A DNA stretch of 64,000 nucleotides from the NCBI RefSeq assembly GCF_000372885.1, contig NZ_KB889967.1, positions 3,908,060 to 3,972,059 on the forward strand. The letters run 5' to 3'. The DNA is from Methyloversatilis thermotolerans (GTDB taxonomy: Bacteria > Pseudomonadota > Gammaproteobacteria > Burkholderiales > Rhodocyclaceae). This document shows positions 24,719 through 33,430 of this stretch, one piece after another; position 1 is the stretch's first letter; each line of letters begins with the position of its first letter. A program made the position numbers and the translations under genes. The notes below the pieces were generated by a model that was not told the DNA's origin, searched no databases, and saw only the letters and a list, made by a program, of their open reading frames with translations.

Positions 24719-25392
24719 GACGGTGCGCGCAGGCAGTAGCCGCTGCCGCGCAGCGTGTGGATGAGCGGTGGCCAGGGCGCACGATCGATCTTGGCGCGCA
24801 GACGTGAAATATGGACGTCGATCACATTGGTCTGCGGGTCGAACTGGTAGTCCCATACGCCCTCCAGCAACATGGTCCGGGTGACCAGTTGATCGGCGTG
24901 GCGCATCAGGAACTCCAGCACCCGGTATTCCTGCGGCTTGAGCGCGATGTCCTCGCCGGCACGTCTTACCCGGTGAGTCATGCGGTCCAGTTCGAGGTCG
25001 GACACGCGCAGCACCGATTCGGTCACCGGCATCAGGCCGCGCCGCGTGATCGCCTCCAGCCGTGCCATCAGTTCGGTGAGCGCAAACGGTTTCACCAGAT
25101 AGTCGTCGCCGCCGGCGCGCAAGCCGCGTATCCGCTCATCGACCTGGCTCAGCGCGCTCAGTATCAGCACCGGTACGCGCGAGCCGGTGGCGCGCAGTGC
25201 CGCCAGCATGGACAGCCCATCCATCTGCGGCATGAGACGGTCCAGCACGATGGCGTCGTACTGTTCTCCGGTGGCCAGGAACAGCCCTTCGCGGCCATTT
25301 GGTGCGTGATCCACCGTGTGACCCGCCTCGCGCAGGCCGCGACATATGAAACCGGCAATTTCGTTGTCGTCCTCGACGACCAGGATGCGCAT
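24715..25392 (-). CDS. OmpR-family response regulator
   Basis: A 225-residue regulator. The receiver domain (residues 1-115) has acidic pocket E7/D8/D9, phosphoacceptor D51 in IVLDRLMPQMDG, and the switch Lys in DDYLVKPFA. The winged-helix domain follows (about 125-220, with LKPQEYRVLEFLMRHADQLV and NVIDVHISRLRAKID). It follows the cytochrome b561-like gene by 17 nt. The likely kinase is at 22563-23945. Its expected targets include its own operon and the divergent heavy-metal-type pump, whose upstream region holds direct repeats at 26057-26077. Confidence 0.93.
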   Translation of the reverse strand: MRILVVEDDNEIAGFICRGLREAGHTVDHAPNGREGLFLATGEQYDAIVLDRLMPQMDGLSMLAALRATGSRVPVLILSALSQVDERIRGLRAGGDDYLVKPFALTELMARLEAITRRGLMPVTESVLRVSDLELDRMTHRVRRAGEDIALKPQEYRVLEFLMRHADQLVTRTMLLEGVWDYQFDPQTNVIDVHISRLRAKIDRAPWPPLIHTLRGSGYCLRAPS

Positions 25393-25409
25393 GGATATTC
25401 CGCTACCGA

Positions 25410-25973
25410 TCAATGTACAGGTCCCGACTGCTGCAGGGGCCGCGCCGACAGCCGATGCAGCAGCGCCATGCCACCGTGTCCGCCCAGATACAGGTAGAGC
25501 AGCGGCGCCGCCATCTCGTGCAGTTCGCCGATGCCGCGGGCGGTGGCGCTTGCAGCGCCGACCCACCAGATCGCCGCGCCGGTCAGGCAGAACCAGGCAA
25601 TCAGCAGCAGACCCAGCAACTGGACGAGATGCGCCAGTGCCCGGGTGGCCGGAGCGGGCGGCACCCGCAGACGCAGCAGACCGGACATCAGGAGCCGGAA
25701 TTGTGCCAGTAGCGAGGCGCGATCCGTTCGTGGTGTTTCCCCGCGGAGATACCTGCGCCCCATGCCTGCCGCTACGCACAGTCCCGACAGGCCGGCGATC
25801 AGACCGCCCCATTCATGCAGTGCGAACATGAGGCGACCGACGGCGTCGCCGGTGCGCCAGGGTTCGTTCATCCACTCCGGGCTGAATATCTGGAACACGA
25901 CCGCCAGCGCGAGCACGCCGTGGATCAGTCGGCGGAGCGGAGTCGCGCGCATGCTTTCGACGCAGGCATTCAT
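25410..25973 (-). CDS. Cytochrome b561-like membrane protein
   Basis: A 187-residue integral membrane protein with about four TM segments. It carries candidate heme-axial histidines in RRLIHGVLALAVVF, FALHEWGGLIAG, and later HEMAAPLLYLYLGGHGGMAL. This pattern fits the diheme cytochrome b561 / hydrogenase-cytochrome family. Such proteins carry electrons across the membrane from quinol. Good SD (GGGGG) 10 nt before the ATG. It heads the minus-strand operon with the response regulator, which suggests it is co-induced, perhaps by the metal or redox signal the kinase senses. Confidence 0.85.
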   Translation of the reverse strand: MNACVESMRATPLRRLIHGVLALAVVFQIFSPEWMNEPWRTGDAVGRLMFALHEWGGLIAGLSGLCVAAGMGRRYLRGETPRTDRASLLAQFRLLMSGLLRLRVPPAPATRALAHLVQLLGLLLIAWFCLTGAAIWWVGAASATARGIGELHEMAAPLLYLYLGGHGGMALLHRLSARPLQQSGPVH

Positions 25974-26056
25974 GGTGCGGTACCCCCGTATTGGCTGAGA
26001 GACAGGTCTGCCAGCCTGCGCCAGCGGGGCTTGCGGCAAGCTGTCTGCGACATGAA

Positions 26057-26077
26057 TGTTCGTTCATGTTCCGTTCA
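26057..26077 (+). promoter_or_regulatory. Direct repeats upstream of the pump operon, candidate response-regulator site
   Basis: TGTTCGTTCA (26057-26066) is followed at once by TGTTCCGTTCA (26067-26077). The first repeat also lies in an inverted repeat ACATGAA-n6-TTCATGT (26050-26069). Tandem half-sites with a near-helical period are the usual OmpR-type box. The region lies between the divergent two-component operon and the pump genes. Confidence 0.5.
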
Positions 26078-26132
26078 CCCCCCGGAAAGGCAGGCCGCGC
26101 CACACTGGATCGTCCTCCATGACGATGATCCG

Positions 26133-27389
26133 ATGAACAGCTTGCTTCTCCTGTCGCTGTCGCTGTCGCTGCTCGCGCTGGCATCGCCCGCTTCCGGCCA
26201 GACCTTGCCCGGGCACGCGGACGAGCATGATCAGCCAGTGCTGCGCGATACGGGCCTGAGCCTGTCGCAGGCGCTGGATCGGGCGCTCGCCCGGGCACCG
26301 GGTGTGCTGCTGCCACAGGCCCGGGCCGTCGAGTCGCGCGTGTTGTCGGAACGGGCGGGCAGCCTGCTGTCCGCCCCTCCGGCGGTCCAGTTGCGCTATC
26401 AGAGCGATCGTCTGCCCGGCCGCGGGGGGGGCTTGCGCGAGATGGAGGCGGGTCTGGAATTGCCGCTGTGGCGGGGCGGACAGCGTGAGGCGCTGGGCCG
26501 TGAGGCCGAGGCCGGCAGAGTGCTGTCGGAGCAGGAGGCGCGCAGCCTTCGCTGGCGGGTGGCCGGCGAAGTGCGCGAAATGCTGTGGCGCGTGATGCTG
26601 GCGGAGATCGAGGTCGGACTGGCCGATGCCGATGTCGCGCTGTACCGCGCGCTGGAGGACGATGTGAGCCGGCGCGTGCGCGCCGGCGACGCAGCGCCGG
26701 TAGACATGCTGTCGGCCGAGACGGCGCGTCGCGAACGCGAGGTGGTGCTGTACGAAGCGCGCGTGGAACTGGCGCACAGCCTGTTCGGCTGGCAGGAACT
26801 GACCGGGCTCGCGGTGCTGCCCGCATCGGTGTCGGAACCGGTCGCGGCGCAGCCCGACGCGCAAGGCTATCCGCCGGTCGTGACTGCACAGGCGGCGGTC
26901 GAGCGCATCCGGCGGGCGCTGGGCAGCGTGCAGGCCCAGGGCAGCGGTACACCGCGTCTGCTGGTGGGTGTGCGCTCCGAAGCGGCCACCGACATGCCGA
27001 CCACCGACAGCGTGGGCGCGACCTTGTCCATACCGTTCGGCGGCGAAGCGCACCGTGCGGCGCTGCAGTCCCCGCTGCATCTCGAACTGGCACGCGCCGA
27101 GGACGAGCTGGCGCAGGCGCAGCGCGCTGCGAAGCTCGCGCTGCACGAGGCGGCGCATGAACTGCATGCACGCGAGCAGGCCCGCGCCCTGGCCGCCGCG
27201 CAGCAGGGGATCGCCGGGCGTGAGGTCGATCTGGCGCGCCGCGCCTACCGCATCGGCGAAACCTCGCTGGCCGAACGCCTGCTGGTCGAGGCGCGCGCAG
27301 CCTACGCACGCCGCGCCGCTGCACTGGCCGATCTTGCCCGGGCGCGCGCCATCGCACGCTACAACCAAAGTCTGGGAATACTGCCGTGA
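26133..27389 (+). CDS. Outer-membrane channel of a metal-type RND efflux system (TolC/CusC-like)
   Basis: A 418-residue OEP-family protein with a Leu/Ser-rich signal (MNSLLLLSLSLSLLALASP) and no lipobox, ending at a cleavage-like ASG. The mature part has two helical-hairpin halves, as in CzcC. The chosen ATG at 26133 follows other in-frame and out-of-frame ATG codons; the upstream reading is not protein-like. The next gene starts with GTG overlapping its stop by 4 nt (GTGA). Together the three downstream genes make a tripartite pump opposite a two-component operon. Confidence 0.88.
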   Translation: MNSLLLLSLSLSLLALASPASGQTLPGHADEHDQPVLRDTGLSLSQALDRALARAPGVLLPQARAVESRVLSERAGSLLSAPPAVQLRYQSDRLPGRGGGLREMEAGLELPLWRGGQREALGREAEAGRVLSEQEARSLRWRVAGEVREMLWRVMLAEIEVGLADADVALYRALEDDVSRRVRAGDAAPVDMLSAETARREREVVLYEARVELAHSLFGWQELTGLAVLPASVSEPVAAQPDAQGYPPVVTAQAAVERIRRALGSVQAQGSGTPRLLVGVRSEAATDMPTTDSVGATLSIPFGGEAHRAALQSPLHLELARAEDELAQAQRAAKLALHEAAHELHAREQARALAAAQQGIAGREVDLARRAYRIGETSLAERLLVEARAAYARRAAALADLARARAIARYNQSLGILP

Positions 27390-28450
27390 AGCCGCGCTTC
27401 CTCCTTGCCATGCTGCTGTTCCTTGCGTCGCTTGTCCCGGTACGCGCCGCCGACATTGCCATCGCGAACTCGCAGGCGCAGCGCCTCGGCATCCGCGATG
27501 CGCAGCTCGAGAAAGCCGATACCGGGCACACCGCGCCCTGGTCGGCGCGCGTGGTCGCTTCGCCGGACGGGGAGTGGGTGGTGACCGCGCCGACCGCAGG
27601 GGTGGTGGTGCGCGTGCCGGTGGCCGAGGGTCAGCAGGTGGCGGCGGCCGCGGCCCTGGTCGAATTGCGCAGCGCCGATCTGCCGGCGGCCGGCGCGTCG
27701 CTTGCGCAGGCGCGCGTGGCAGCCGAACTGGCACGTGGCCATCGCGATCGCGACCGCACCTTGCACGCGGAAGGGCTGATCGCCGAGCGCAGGTTGCGCG
27801 AATCCGAAGCTGCCGCCGCCCAGGCCGAGGCAGCGCTCGCCGCCGCGCAGTCGCGCCTGGGAATCATGGGCGTATCGGCGGGCGAAGCCTCGGCCGGCCG
27901 GCTGGTGGTGCGAGCGGGCGCCGAAGCGACCGTGCTCGAGCGCATGGCGTTGCCGGGTCAGCGGGTGAACGAAGCCGACCCGCTGTTGCGGCTGGCCGAT
28001 CCGCGTCGGCTCATGCTGGAACTCAATCTGCCGGTGACACAGGCACAACGCGTGCGCGTGGACGACGAACTGATGGTGGAGGGGACGGACATCCGGGCGC
28101 GTGTGAGCCAGATCGGCTGGGGTGCCGCGGACACGACGCAGACGGTGCGCATACTCGCCCGGCTGTTGGCGACGCAGACCGCTCTGCGGCCGGGTCAATG
28201 GGTGAGCGCACGGCGCAGCGTGAATGCGACTTCCGCATGGTCGACAGAAGTGACCGCGCTGGTGCATCACGCGGGCCGGATATGGATATTCCAGCGCGTC
28301 GACAGTGGTTATCGCGCCATCGAAGTAAGTGTGCTGGCCCAGGATGCGGGACGGGCAACCGTGAGCGGCGCGCTGGACGGCATGCGGCCGGTGGCGGTCG
28401 CTGGCGTGGCTGCGCTGAAGGCGGTGTGGCTGGGACACGGGGGCGAATGA
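27386..28450 (+). CDS. Periplasmic adaptor of a metal-type RND efflux system (HlyD/CzcB-like)
   Basis: A 354-residue membrane-fusion protein with a signal peptide (KPRFLLAMLLFLASLVPVRA). Barrel-sandwich motifs are VTAPTAGVVVRVPVAEGQ and VLERMALPGQRVNEADPL, with a coiled-coil hairpin between. Starting GTG overlaps the OMF stop. It lacks the long His-rich N-terminus seen in some CzcB proteins, so no metal-binding segment is obvious. Its stop overlaps the pump start by 4 nt. Confidence 0.9.
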   Translation: MKPRFLLAMLLFLASLVPVRAADIAIANSQAQRLGIRDAQLEKADTGHTAPWSARVVASPDGEWVVTAPTAGVVVRVPVAEGQQVAAAAALVELRSADLPAAGASLAQARVAAELARGHRDRDRTLHAEGLIAERRLRESEAAAAQAEAALAAAQSRLGIMGVSAGEASAGRLVVRAGAEATVLERMALPGQRVNEADPLLRLADPRRLMLELNLPVTQAQRVRVDDELMVEGTDIRARVSQIGWGAADTTQTVRILARLLATQTALRPGQWVSARRSVNATSAWSTEVTALVHHAGRIWIFQRVDSGYRAIEVSVLAQDAGRATVSGALDGMRPVAVAGVAALKAVWLGHGGE

Positions 28451-31400
28451 TGCTGGATGTATTGACCCGTGGTGCGCTCGCACGGCCGCTGCTGATGGTT
28501 CTGGCGGCTTTGCTGCTGCTGGCTGCAGGTCTGCACGCGGCGATGAATCTTCCGATCGATGCCTTTCCTGACGTGTCGGCGCCACAGGTGAAGATCATCG
28601 TGAAGCTGCCCGGCATGACGCCGGAGGAAATGGAAAGCCGCGTCACGCGCCCGATAGAGATCGAAATGCTCGGGCTGCCGAAGCAGACCATGCTGCGCTC
28701 GACCAGCAAGTACGGCTTGAGCGACATCACGGTCGATTTCGAGGATGGCACCGACATTTTCTGGGCGCGCAACCAGGTGGCCGAGCGGCTGAACGGTATT
28801 GCAGGCGAACTGCCGTCCGGCTTGTCCGGAGGTCTGGCGCCGATCACCACGCCACTCGGCGAAATGTTCATGTTCACGGTCGAAGGCGATCTGCCGCTCG
28901 CCGAGCGGCGCGCGCTGCTCGACTGGGTGATCCGGCCCGCGCTGCGTACGGTGCGCGGCGTGGCCGACGTGAATGTGCTCGGCGGAGAGGCGGCTGCCTA
29001 TGAAGTCGTCCCTGACGCGGCGCGCATGGCGGCCAACGGCGTGACGCTGGATCAACTGCGCGGGACACTGCAGCGCTTCAACCGTAACGAAGGGGCCGGC
29101 CGCATCGACGAAGGCGAGGAAACCTTGCTGGTGCGCGTTCAGGGCCGACTCGCTTCGGTCGAGGATATCCGCCGCCTGGTGGTACGCGCGACGGCGCGGG
29201 CACAGGTGCGTGTGGCCGACGTCGCCGACGTGAAGCTGGGTGCGCTCACCCGCATGGGCGGCGTGACGCGGGACGGGCAGGGCGAGACGGTGCAGGGACT
29301 GGTGCTCGGCTTGCGTGGTGCGGACGCGCAGCAGGTGGTGGATGGCGTACGCGAACGGCTGGACGAATTGAGCAGCAGCCTTCCATCGGGTGTGCGCATC
29401 GAGCCCTTCTATGATCGAGGCGAACTGGTGTCGCACGCGGTGGGCACCGTGTCGAGCGCGCTGCTGGAAGCGGTGGTTCTGGTGGTTGTGATGCTCGTTC
29501 TCTTCCTCGGCAATCTGCGTGCCGCGATGGCGGTGGCGGTGGTGCTGCCCCTGTCGGCGCTGTGGACCTTCCTGCTGATGCGGCAGATGGGCATGTCGGC
29601 CAATCTGATGAGCCTGGGCGGTCTGTCCATTGCCATCGGCCTGCTGGTGGATGCCGCGGTGGTGGTGGTCGAGAACGTGGTGGCGCATCTGCACGCACCG
29701 GGCGCCGCCGAGCGGCCGCGCAAGGCCGTCGTGCTCGAGGCGGTACGCGAAGTGGCACTGCCCACCGGCGCGGGCATCGTCATCATCGCACTGGTGTTCC
29801 TGCCATTGCTCAGCCTGCAGGGACTGGAAGGCAAGCTGTTCGGGCCGGTCGCGCTCACCATCGTGTTCGCGCTGGCTGGATCGCTGTTGCTGTCGCTCAC
29901 CGTCATCCCGGTGCTGGCTCTGGGGCTGCTGCGCGCCGACAGCCATGCCGATCCGTGGCTGCCGCGCACCCTGGCGCGGCTGTATGCGCCGCTGCTGCAG
30001 CGCGCGCTGGCCGCGCCGCGCGTGGTCGGTGGCATTGCGCTGGCGCTGGGCGCGGTCGCGCTGGTGCTCTATGCCGGTCTGGGCAAGACCTTCATGCCCA
30101 CGATGGACGAAGGCAGCCTCATCGTGCAGCTCGAAAAGCTGCCGTCCATCGGCCTGGATGCGTCGCTGGACATCGATACGCGTTTCCAGCAGGCGCTCCG
30201 TGAGGCCGTGCCCGAGGCGCAGCGCATCGTCGCGCGCACCGGCTCGGACGAGATCGGTCTGGATCCCATGGGGTTGAACCAGACCGACACCTTCATCGCC
30301 CTGCCTCCCGGCACGGACAAACCGGCGGTGGTCGAGCGCATCCGCGCGCTGCTGGGCGATTTTCCGGGCGTGGCCTATGCCTTCACTCAGCCGATCGAAA
30401 TGAGGGTGTCGGAAATGATCCTCGGTGTGCGCGGCGATCTGGCGGTGCGCATATTCGGCCCCGATCTGCAGGTGCTCAACCACAAGGCCGGAGAGATTGC
30501 CGAAGTGCTGCGCGGCACGCCCGGCGCGCAGGACGTGTTCTTCGTGCGCAACGAGGGCGTACAGTATCTGCAGGTGCTGCCCGACAGCGATGCGCTGGCA
30601 AGGACCGGGCTGGATGTCGATGCGCTGGCGGCGGTGCTGCGTGCGCAGATCGAGGGCGATGCGGTGGGTCTGATCCAGCAGCAGGAACGACGCATTCCGC
30701 TCATCGTCCGCGCGGACGGCCGGACCGCCGCCGCAGACGCGCTGATGCAGATGCCGGTGGTGCTGCCGGATGGCGCGCGCGTCACGCTGGGTCAGCTCGC
30801 GCGCTTCGAGCGGGTTGACGGTCCGGTTCAGATCAACCGCCAGTTGGGCAGCCGGAACATGGTGGTGATCGCGAACGTTGGCGGACGGGATCTCGTGGGT
30901 TTCGTCGAGGACGCCCGCGCGCGCGTGATGCAGAAGGTCGAACTGCCGCCCGGCTACCGACTGAGCTGGGGAGGGGAATTCGAGAACCAGCAGCGCGCCG
31001 CGCAGCGACTGGCGCTCGTCGTGCCGGTCGCGCTGGTCCTTATTTTCCTCATCCTTTTCAGCACCTTCGATTCGCTGCGCCAGGCCGCGCTGGTCATGGC
31101 CAATGTGCCGTTCGCTCTGATCGGCGGCGTGTTCGGGCTGGCGCTGTCCGGCGAATACCTGTCGGTGCCGGCGTCGGTCGGCTTCATCGCGCTGCTCGGC
31201 ATCGCCGTGCTCAATGGCGTGGTGCTGGTGAGCTATTTCAACCAGCTCCGGGTGAGCGGTCTTTCGCTGCACGATGCAGTGGTGCAGGGCGCGCAGCGTC
31301 GTCTGCGGCCAGTGCTGCTGACCGCGTCGATGGCCGCGCTCGGTCTGGTGCCGCTGCTGTTCGCGACCGGGCCCGGATCGGAAATACAGCGCCCGCTCGC

Positions 31401-31503
31401 CATTGTCGTGATCGGCGGGCTGGTTTCTTGTACTTCGTTAACACTTGTACTGCTGCCCATACTGTACAAACGCTTCGGCGATCCCCGCGCCAAAGTCCGC
31501 TGA
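28447..31503 (+). CDS. Heavy-metal-type RND efflux pump (CzcA/CusA family)
   Basis: A 1018-residue HME-RND permease. The early block DAFPDVSAPQVKIIVKLPGM and EDGTDIFWARNQVAERL is characteristic of CzcA/CusA. TM4 reads SIAIGLLVDAAVVVVEN: D402 and E409 are present, but the first Asp of the CzcA-type DFGxxxDGAxxxxEN pattern is Ala396. That is the arrangement in CusA-like proteins, while other parts (QPIEMRVSEMILGVRGDLAV) are CzcA-like. The exported metal is therefore uncertain. It is coupled by ATGA to the adaptor, and is most likely driven by the divergent two-component system. Confidence 0.93.
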   Translation: MMLDVLTRGALARPLLMVLAALLLLAAGLHAAMNLPIDAFPDVSAPQVKIIVKLPGMTPEEMESRVTRPIEIEMLGLPKQTMLRSTSKYGLSDITVDFEDGTDIFWARNQVAERLNGIAGELPSGLSGGLAPITTPLGEMFMFTVEGDLPLAERRALLDWVIRPALRTVRGVADVNVLGGEAAAYEVVPDAARMAANGVTLDQLRGTLQRFNRNEGAGRIDEGEETLLVRVQGRLASVEDIRRLVVRATARAQVRVADVADVKLGALTRMGGVTRDGQGETVQGLVLGLRGADAQQVVDGVRERLDELSSSLPSGVRIEPFYDRGELVSHAVGTVSSALLEAVVLVVVMLVLFLGNLRAAMAVAVVLPLSALWTFLLMRQMGMSANLMSLGGLSIAIGLLVDAAVVVVENVVAHLHAPGAAERPRKAVVLEAVREVALPTGAGIVIIALVFLPLLSLQGLEGKLFGPVALTIVFALAGSLLLSLTVIPVLALGLLRADSHADPWLPRTLARLYAPLLQRALAAPRVVGGIALALGAVALVLYAGLGKTFMPTMDEGSLIVQLEKLPSIGLDASLDIDTRFQQALREAVPEAQRIVARTGSDEIGLDPMGLNQTDTFIALPPGTDKPAVVERIRALLGDFPGVAYAFTQPIEMRVSEMILGVRGDLAVRIFGPDLQVLNHKAGEIAEVLRGTPGAQDVFFVRNEGVQYLQVLPDSDALARTGLDVDALAAVLRAQIEGDAVGLIQQQERRIPLIVRADGRTAAADALMQMPVVLPDGARVTLGQLARFERVDGPVQINRQLGSRNMVVIANVGGRDLVGFVEDARARVMQKVELPPGYRLSWGGEFENQQRAAQRLALVVPVALVLIFLILFSTFDSLRQAALVMANVPFALIGGVFGLALSGEYLSVPASVGFIALLGIAVLNGVVLVSYFNQLRVSGLSLHDAVVQGAQRRLRPVLLTASMAALGLVPLLFATGPGSEIQRPLAIVVIGGLVSCTSLTLVLLPILYKRFGDPRAKVR

Positions 31504-31510
31504 TGTCCTC

Positions 31511-33430
31511 ATGACCAAGAACCCGACCCGCCCGCCTGTTCCCACGCTGCCCTTCTTTGTCGTCTTCGCGCTGTGCGCGCTCACGGTCTGGACCTTGTTG
31601 CGGGGTGGACTGTGGCTCTACGCCGGGCCCGGTCACGCGTCGCACGTATTCATTCGAGGCCTGTGGTTCGATATCGCGACATTGGTGTGGCTGCTCGCCC
31701 CCTTCATGCTGCTGTCGGCTCTGTTGCCGCAGCGGCTGCGCGACAGCCGCTTCTTCGGAGTGCTGAAGTGGAGTGTGCTGGCCGGCGCGCTTGCGCTGCT
31801 GCTGTTCGGCGCGGTCGGGGAAATCGTGTTCTGGGAGGAGTTTTCGACACGCTTCAATTTCATCGCGGTCGACTACCTGCTGTACACGCAAGAGGTGATA
31901 GGCAATATCGTCGAATCCTATCCGGTCGGCTGGCTGCTCTCCGGCATCGTGCTGACCGCGATCCTTGTCTCCGTTCTGCTGCGCCGCTTCATCGCGTTCG
32001 ACCGCGCACCGCGTACCGCGCGCGGCCGCCTGCTGCTCTTGCTGGCGGCCATCGTTTTGCCCGCTCTGTCCCTTGCCGGCGCGCGTATCGAACAGATGGA
32101 AGGCAGCGGCGACGCCTTCGCCGACGAACTTGCCGGCAATGGCCTGTTCACGCTGGTGGCGGCGATGAATCGCAATGAACTGGATTACATGCGCTGGTAT
32201 GCCACGCTTCCGCAGCAGGAGGCCGATGAGGTACTGGCATCGCTGCATGTCGAACGGCTGCCGCTGTCGGCGGAGGACAGGCCCAGTGCCATGGACGACC
32301 CGCCGCACGACGAGGTGCCGTTTTCGCGGCGGCCGCGCAATGTGGTGCTGGTGACCATAGAAAGCCTGTCGGCCGAATATGTCGGCGCATATGGCGCGCC
32401 ATCCGGACTGACGCCCGAGCTCGATCGCATCGCCGCCGAAGGACTGCGCTTCGCCAATGTGTTCGCGACCGGCACGCGTACGGTGCGTGGTCTGGAGGCG
32501 CTGTCGCTGGGCACCCCGCCGGTACCCGGCCAGGCCATCGTCCGCCGCAACGGCAACGATAACCTGTCCACAGTAGGCGAACTGCTGGAGAGGCAGGGCG
32601 TGGTGCCGATGTTCATCTATGGCGGCTATGGCTATTTCGACAATATGAACAGCTATTTCCGCGGCAACGACTATGTGATCGTCGACCGGACCGATTTCCC
32701 GAAGGACAGCATCGTGTTCGAGAATGTGTGGGGGGTCGCGGACGAATCGCTGTTTGCCAACGCACTGATCGCGATGAACCGGAAGGCGGCCGAGGGCAAG
32801 CCCTTCTTCGCACAGATCATGACCACGTCCAATCACCGCCCTTACACCTATCCCGATGGTCGGATCGACATCCCGTCACCGGGCGGACGGCGGGGCGCGG
32901 TCAAGTACACCGACTGGGCGATCGGCCAGTTCATGCGCGAGGCCAGGAAGCAGCCGTGGTTCGCCGACACCTTGTTCGTATTCGTCGCCGACCACTGTGC
33001 GTCGGTGGCAGGCAAGACCCGTCTGCCGGTCGCGAAATACCGCATCCCGCTCATCTTCTATGCGCCGGACATGCTCGAGCCTGGCGTGAATACCGACCGG
33101 GTGAGTCAGATCGATCTCGCGCCCACACTGATCGAAGTGATGGGCAAGAACGGTGACGATCACTTCTTCGGGCGATCGTTCTTCGAGGACGAAGAGCCGC
33201 TGGACCGTGCCTTCATCTCGAATTACCAGGACTTGGGCTACCTGCGGGGCGATCTGCTGACCGTGCTGTCGCCCCGCCAGGTCGTGAAGGCTTATCGCAT
33301 CGATCCGCAGACGCTGGAGTCGACGCCGGTCGAACCCGATCCGCAGCGCGTGAAGGAGGCCATCGCGTACTACCAGACAGCCGCCGACGCCTTCAAGAAA
33401 GGGCGTCTGCAACTCCCGCCCGAAAAGTGA
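31511..33430 (+). CDS. LTA-synthase-family sulfatase/phosphoglycerol transferase-like membrane enzyme
   Basis: A 639-residue protein. Four to five TM segments occupy residues about 15-200, followed by a sulfatase/alkaline-phosphatase-fold domain (about 270-570). The first metal-site motif is VLVTIESLSAEYVGAYG, the nucleophile Thr lies in ATGTRTVRGLEALSLG, the substrate-side SNHRPYTYP follows, and late VADHCASVAGKTR provides Asp/His metal ligands. LtaS-like enzymes transfer phosphoglycerol or phosphoethanolamine to lipids or glycans. In a Gram-negative this is probably OpgB/EptA-like decoration of envelope sugars. It is followed without a gap by a PAP2 phosphatase. Confidence 0.88.
   Translation: MTKNPTRPPVPTLPFFVVFALCALTVWTLLRGGLWLYAGPGHASHVFIRGLWFDIATLVWLLAPFMLLSALLPQRLRDSRFFGVLKWSVLAGALALLLFGAVGEIVFWEEFSTRFNFIAVDYLLYTQEVIGNIVESYPVGWLLSGIVLTAILVSVLLRRFIAFDRAPRTARGRLLLLLAAIVLPALSLAGARIEQMEGSGDAFADELAGNGLFTLVAAMNRNELDYMRWYATLPQQEADEVLASLHVERLPLSAEDRPSAMDDPPHDEVPFSRRPRNVVLVTIESLSAEYVGAYGAPSGLTPELDRIAAEGLRFANVFATGTRTVRGLEALSLGTPPVPGQAIVRRNGNDNLSTVGELLERQGVVPMFIYGGYGYFDNMNSYFRGNDYVIVDRTDFPKDSIVFENVWGVADESLFANALIAMNRKAAEGKPFFAQIMTTSNHRPYTYPDGRIDIPSPGGRRGAVKYTDWAIGQFMREARKQPWFADTLFVFVADHCASVAGKTRLPVAKYRIPLIFYAPDMLEPGVNTDRVSQIDLAPTLIEVMGKNGDDHFFGRSFFEDEEPLDRAFISNYQDLGYLRGDLLTVLSPRQVVKAYRIDPQTLESTPVEPDPQRVKEAIAYYQTAADAFKKGRLQLPPEK

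Noticed and set aside
28309-31272. Antisense frame of about 990 codons opposite the metal-type pump
   Set aside because: Composition is Gln/His/Arg-rich and it lies fully inside a strong pump gene.
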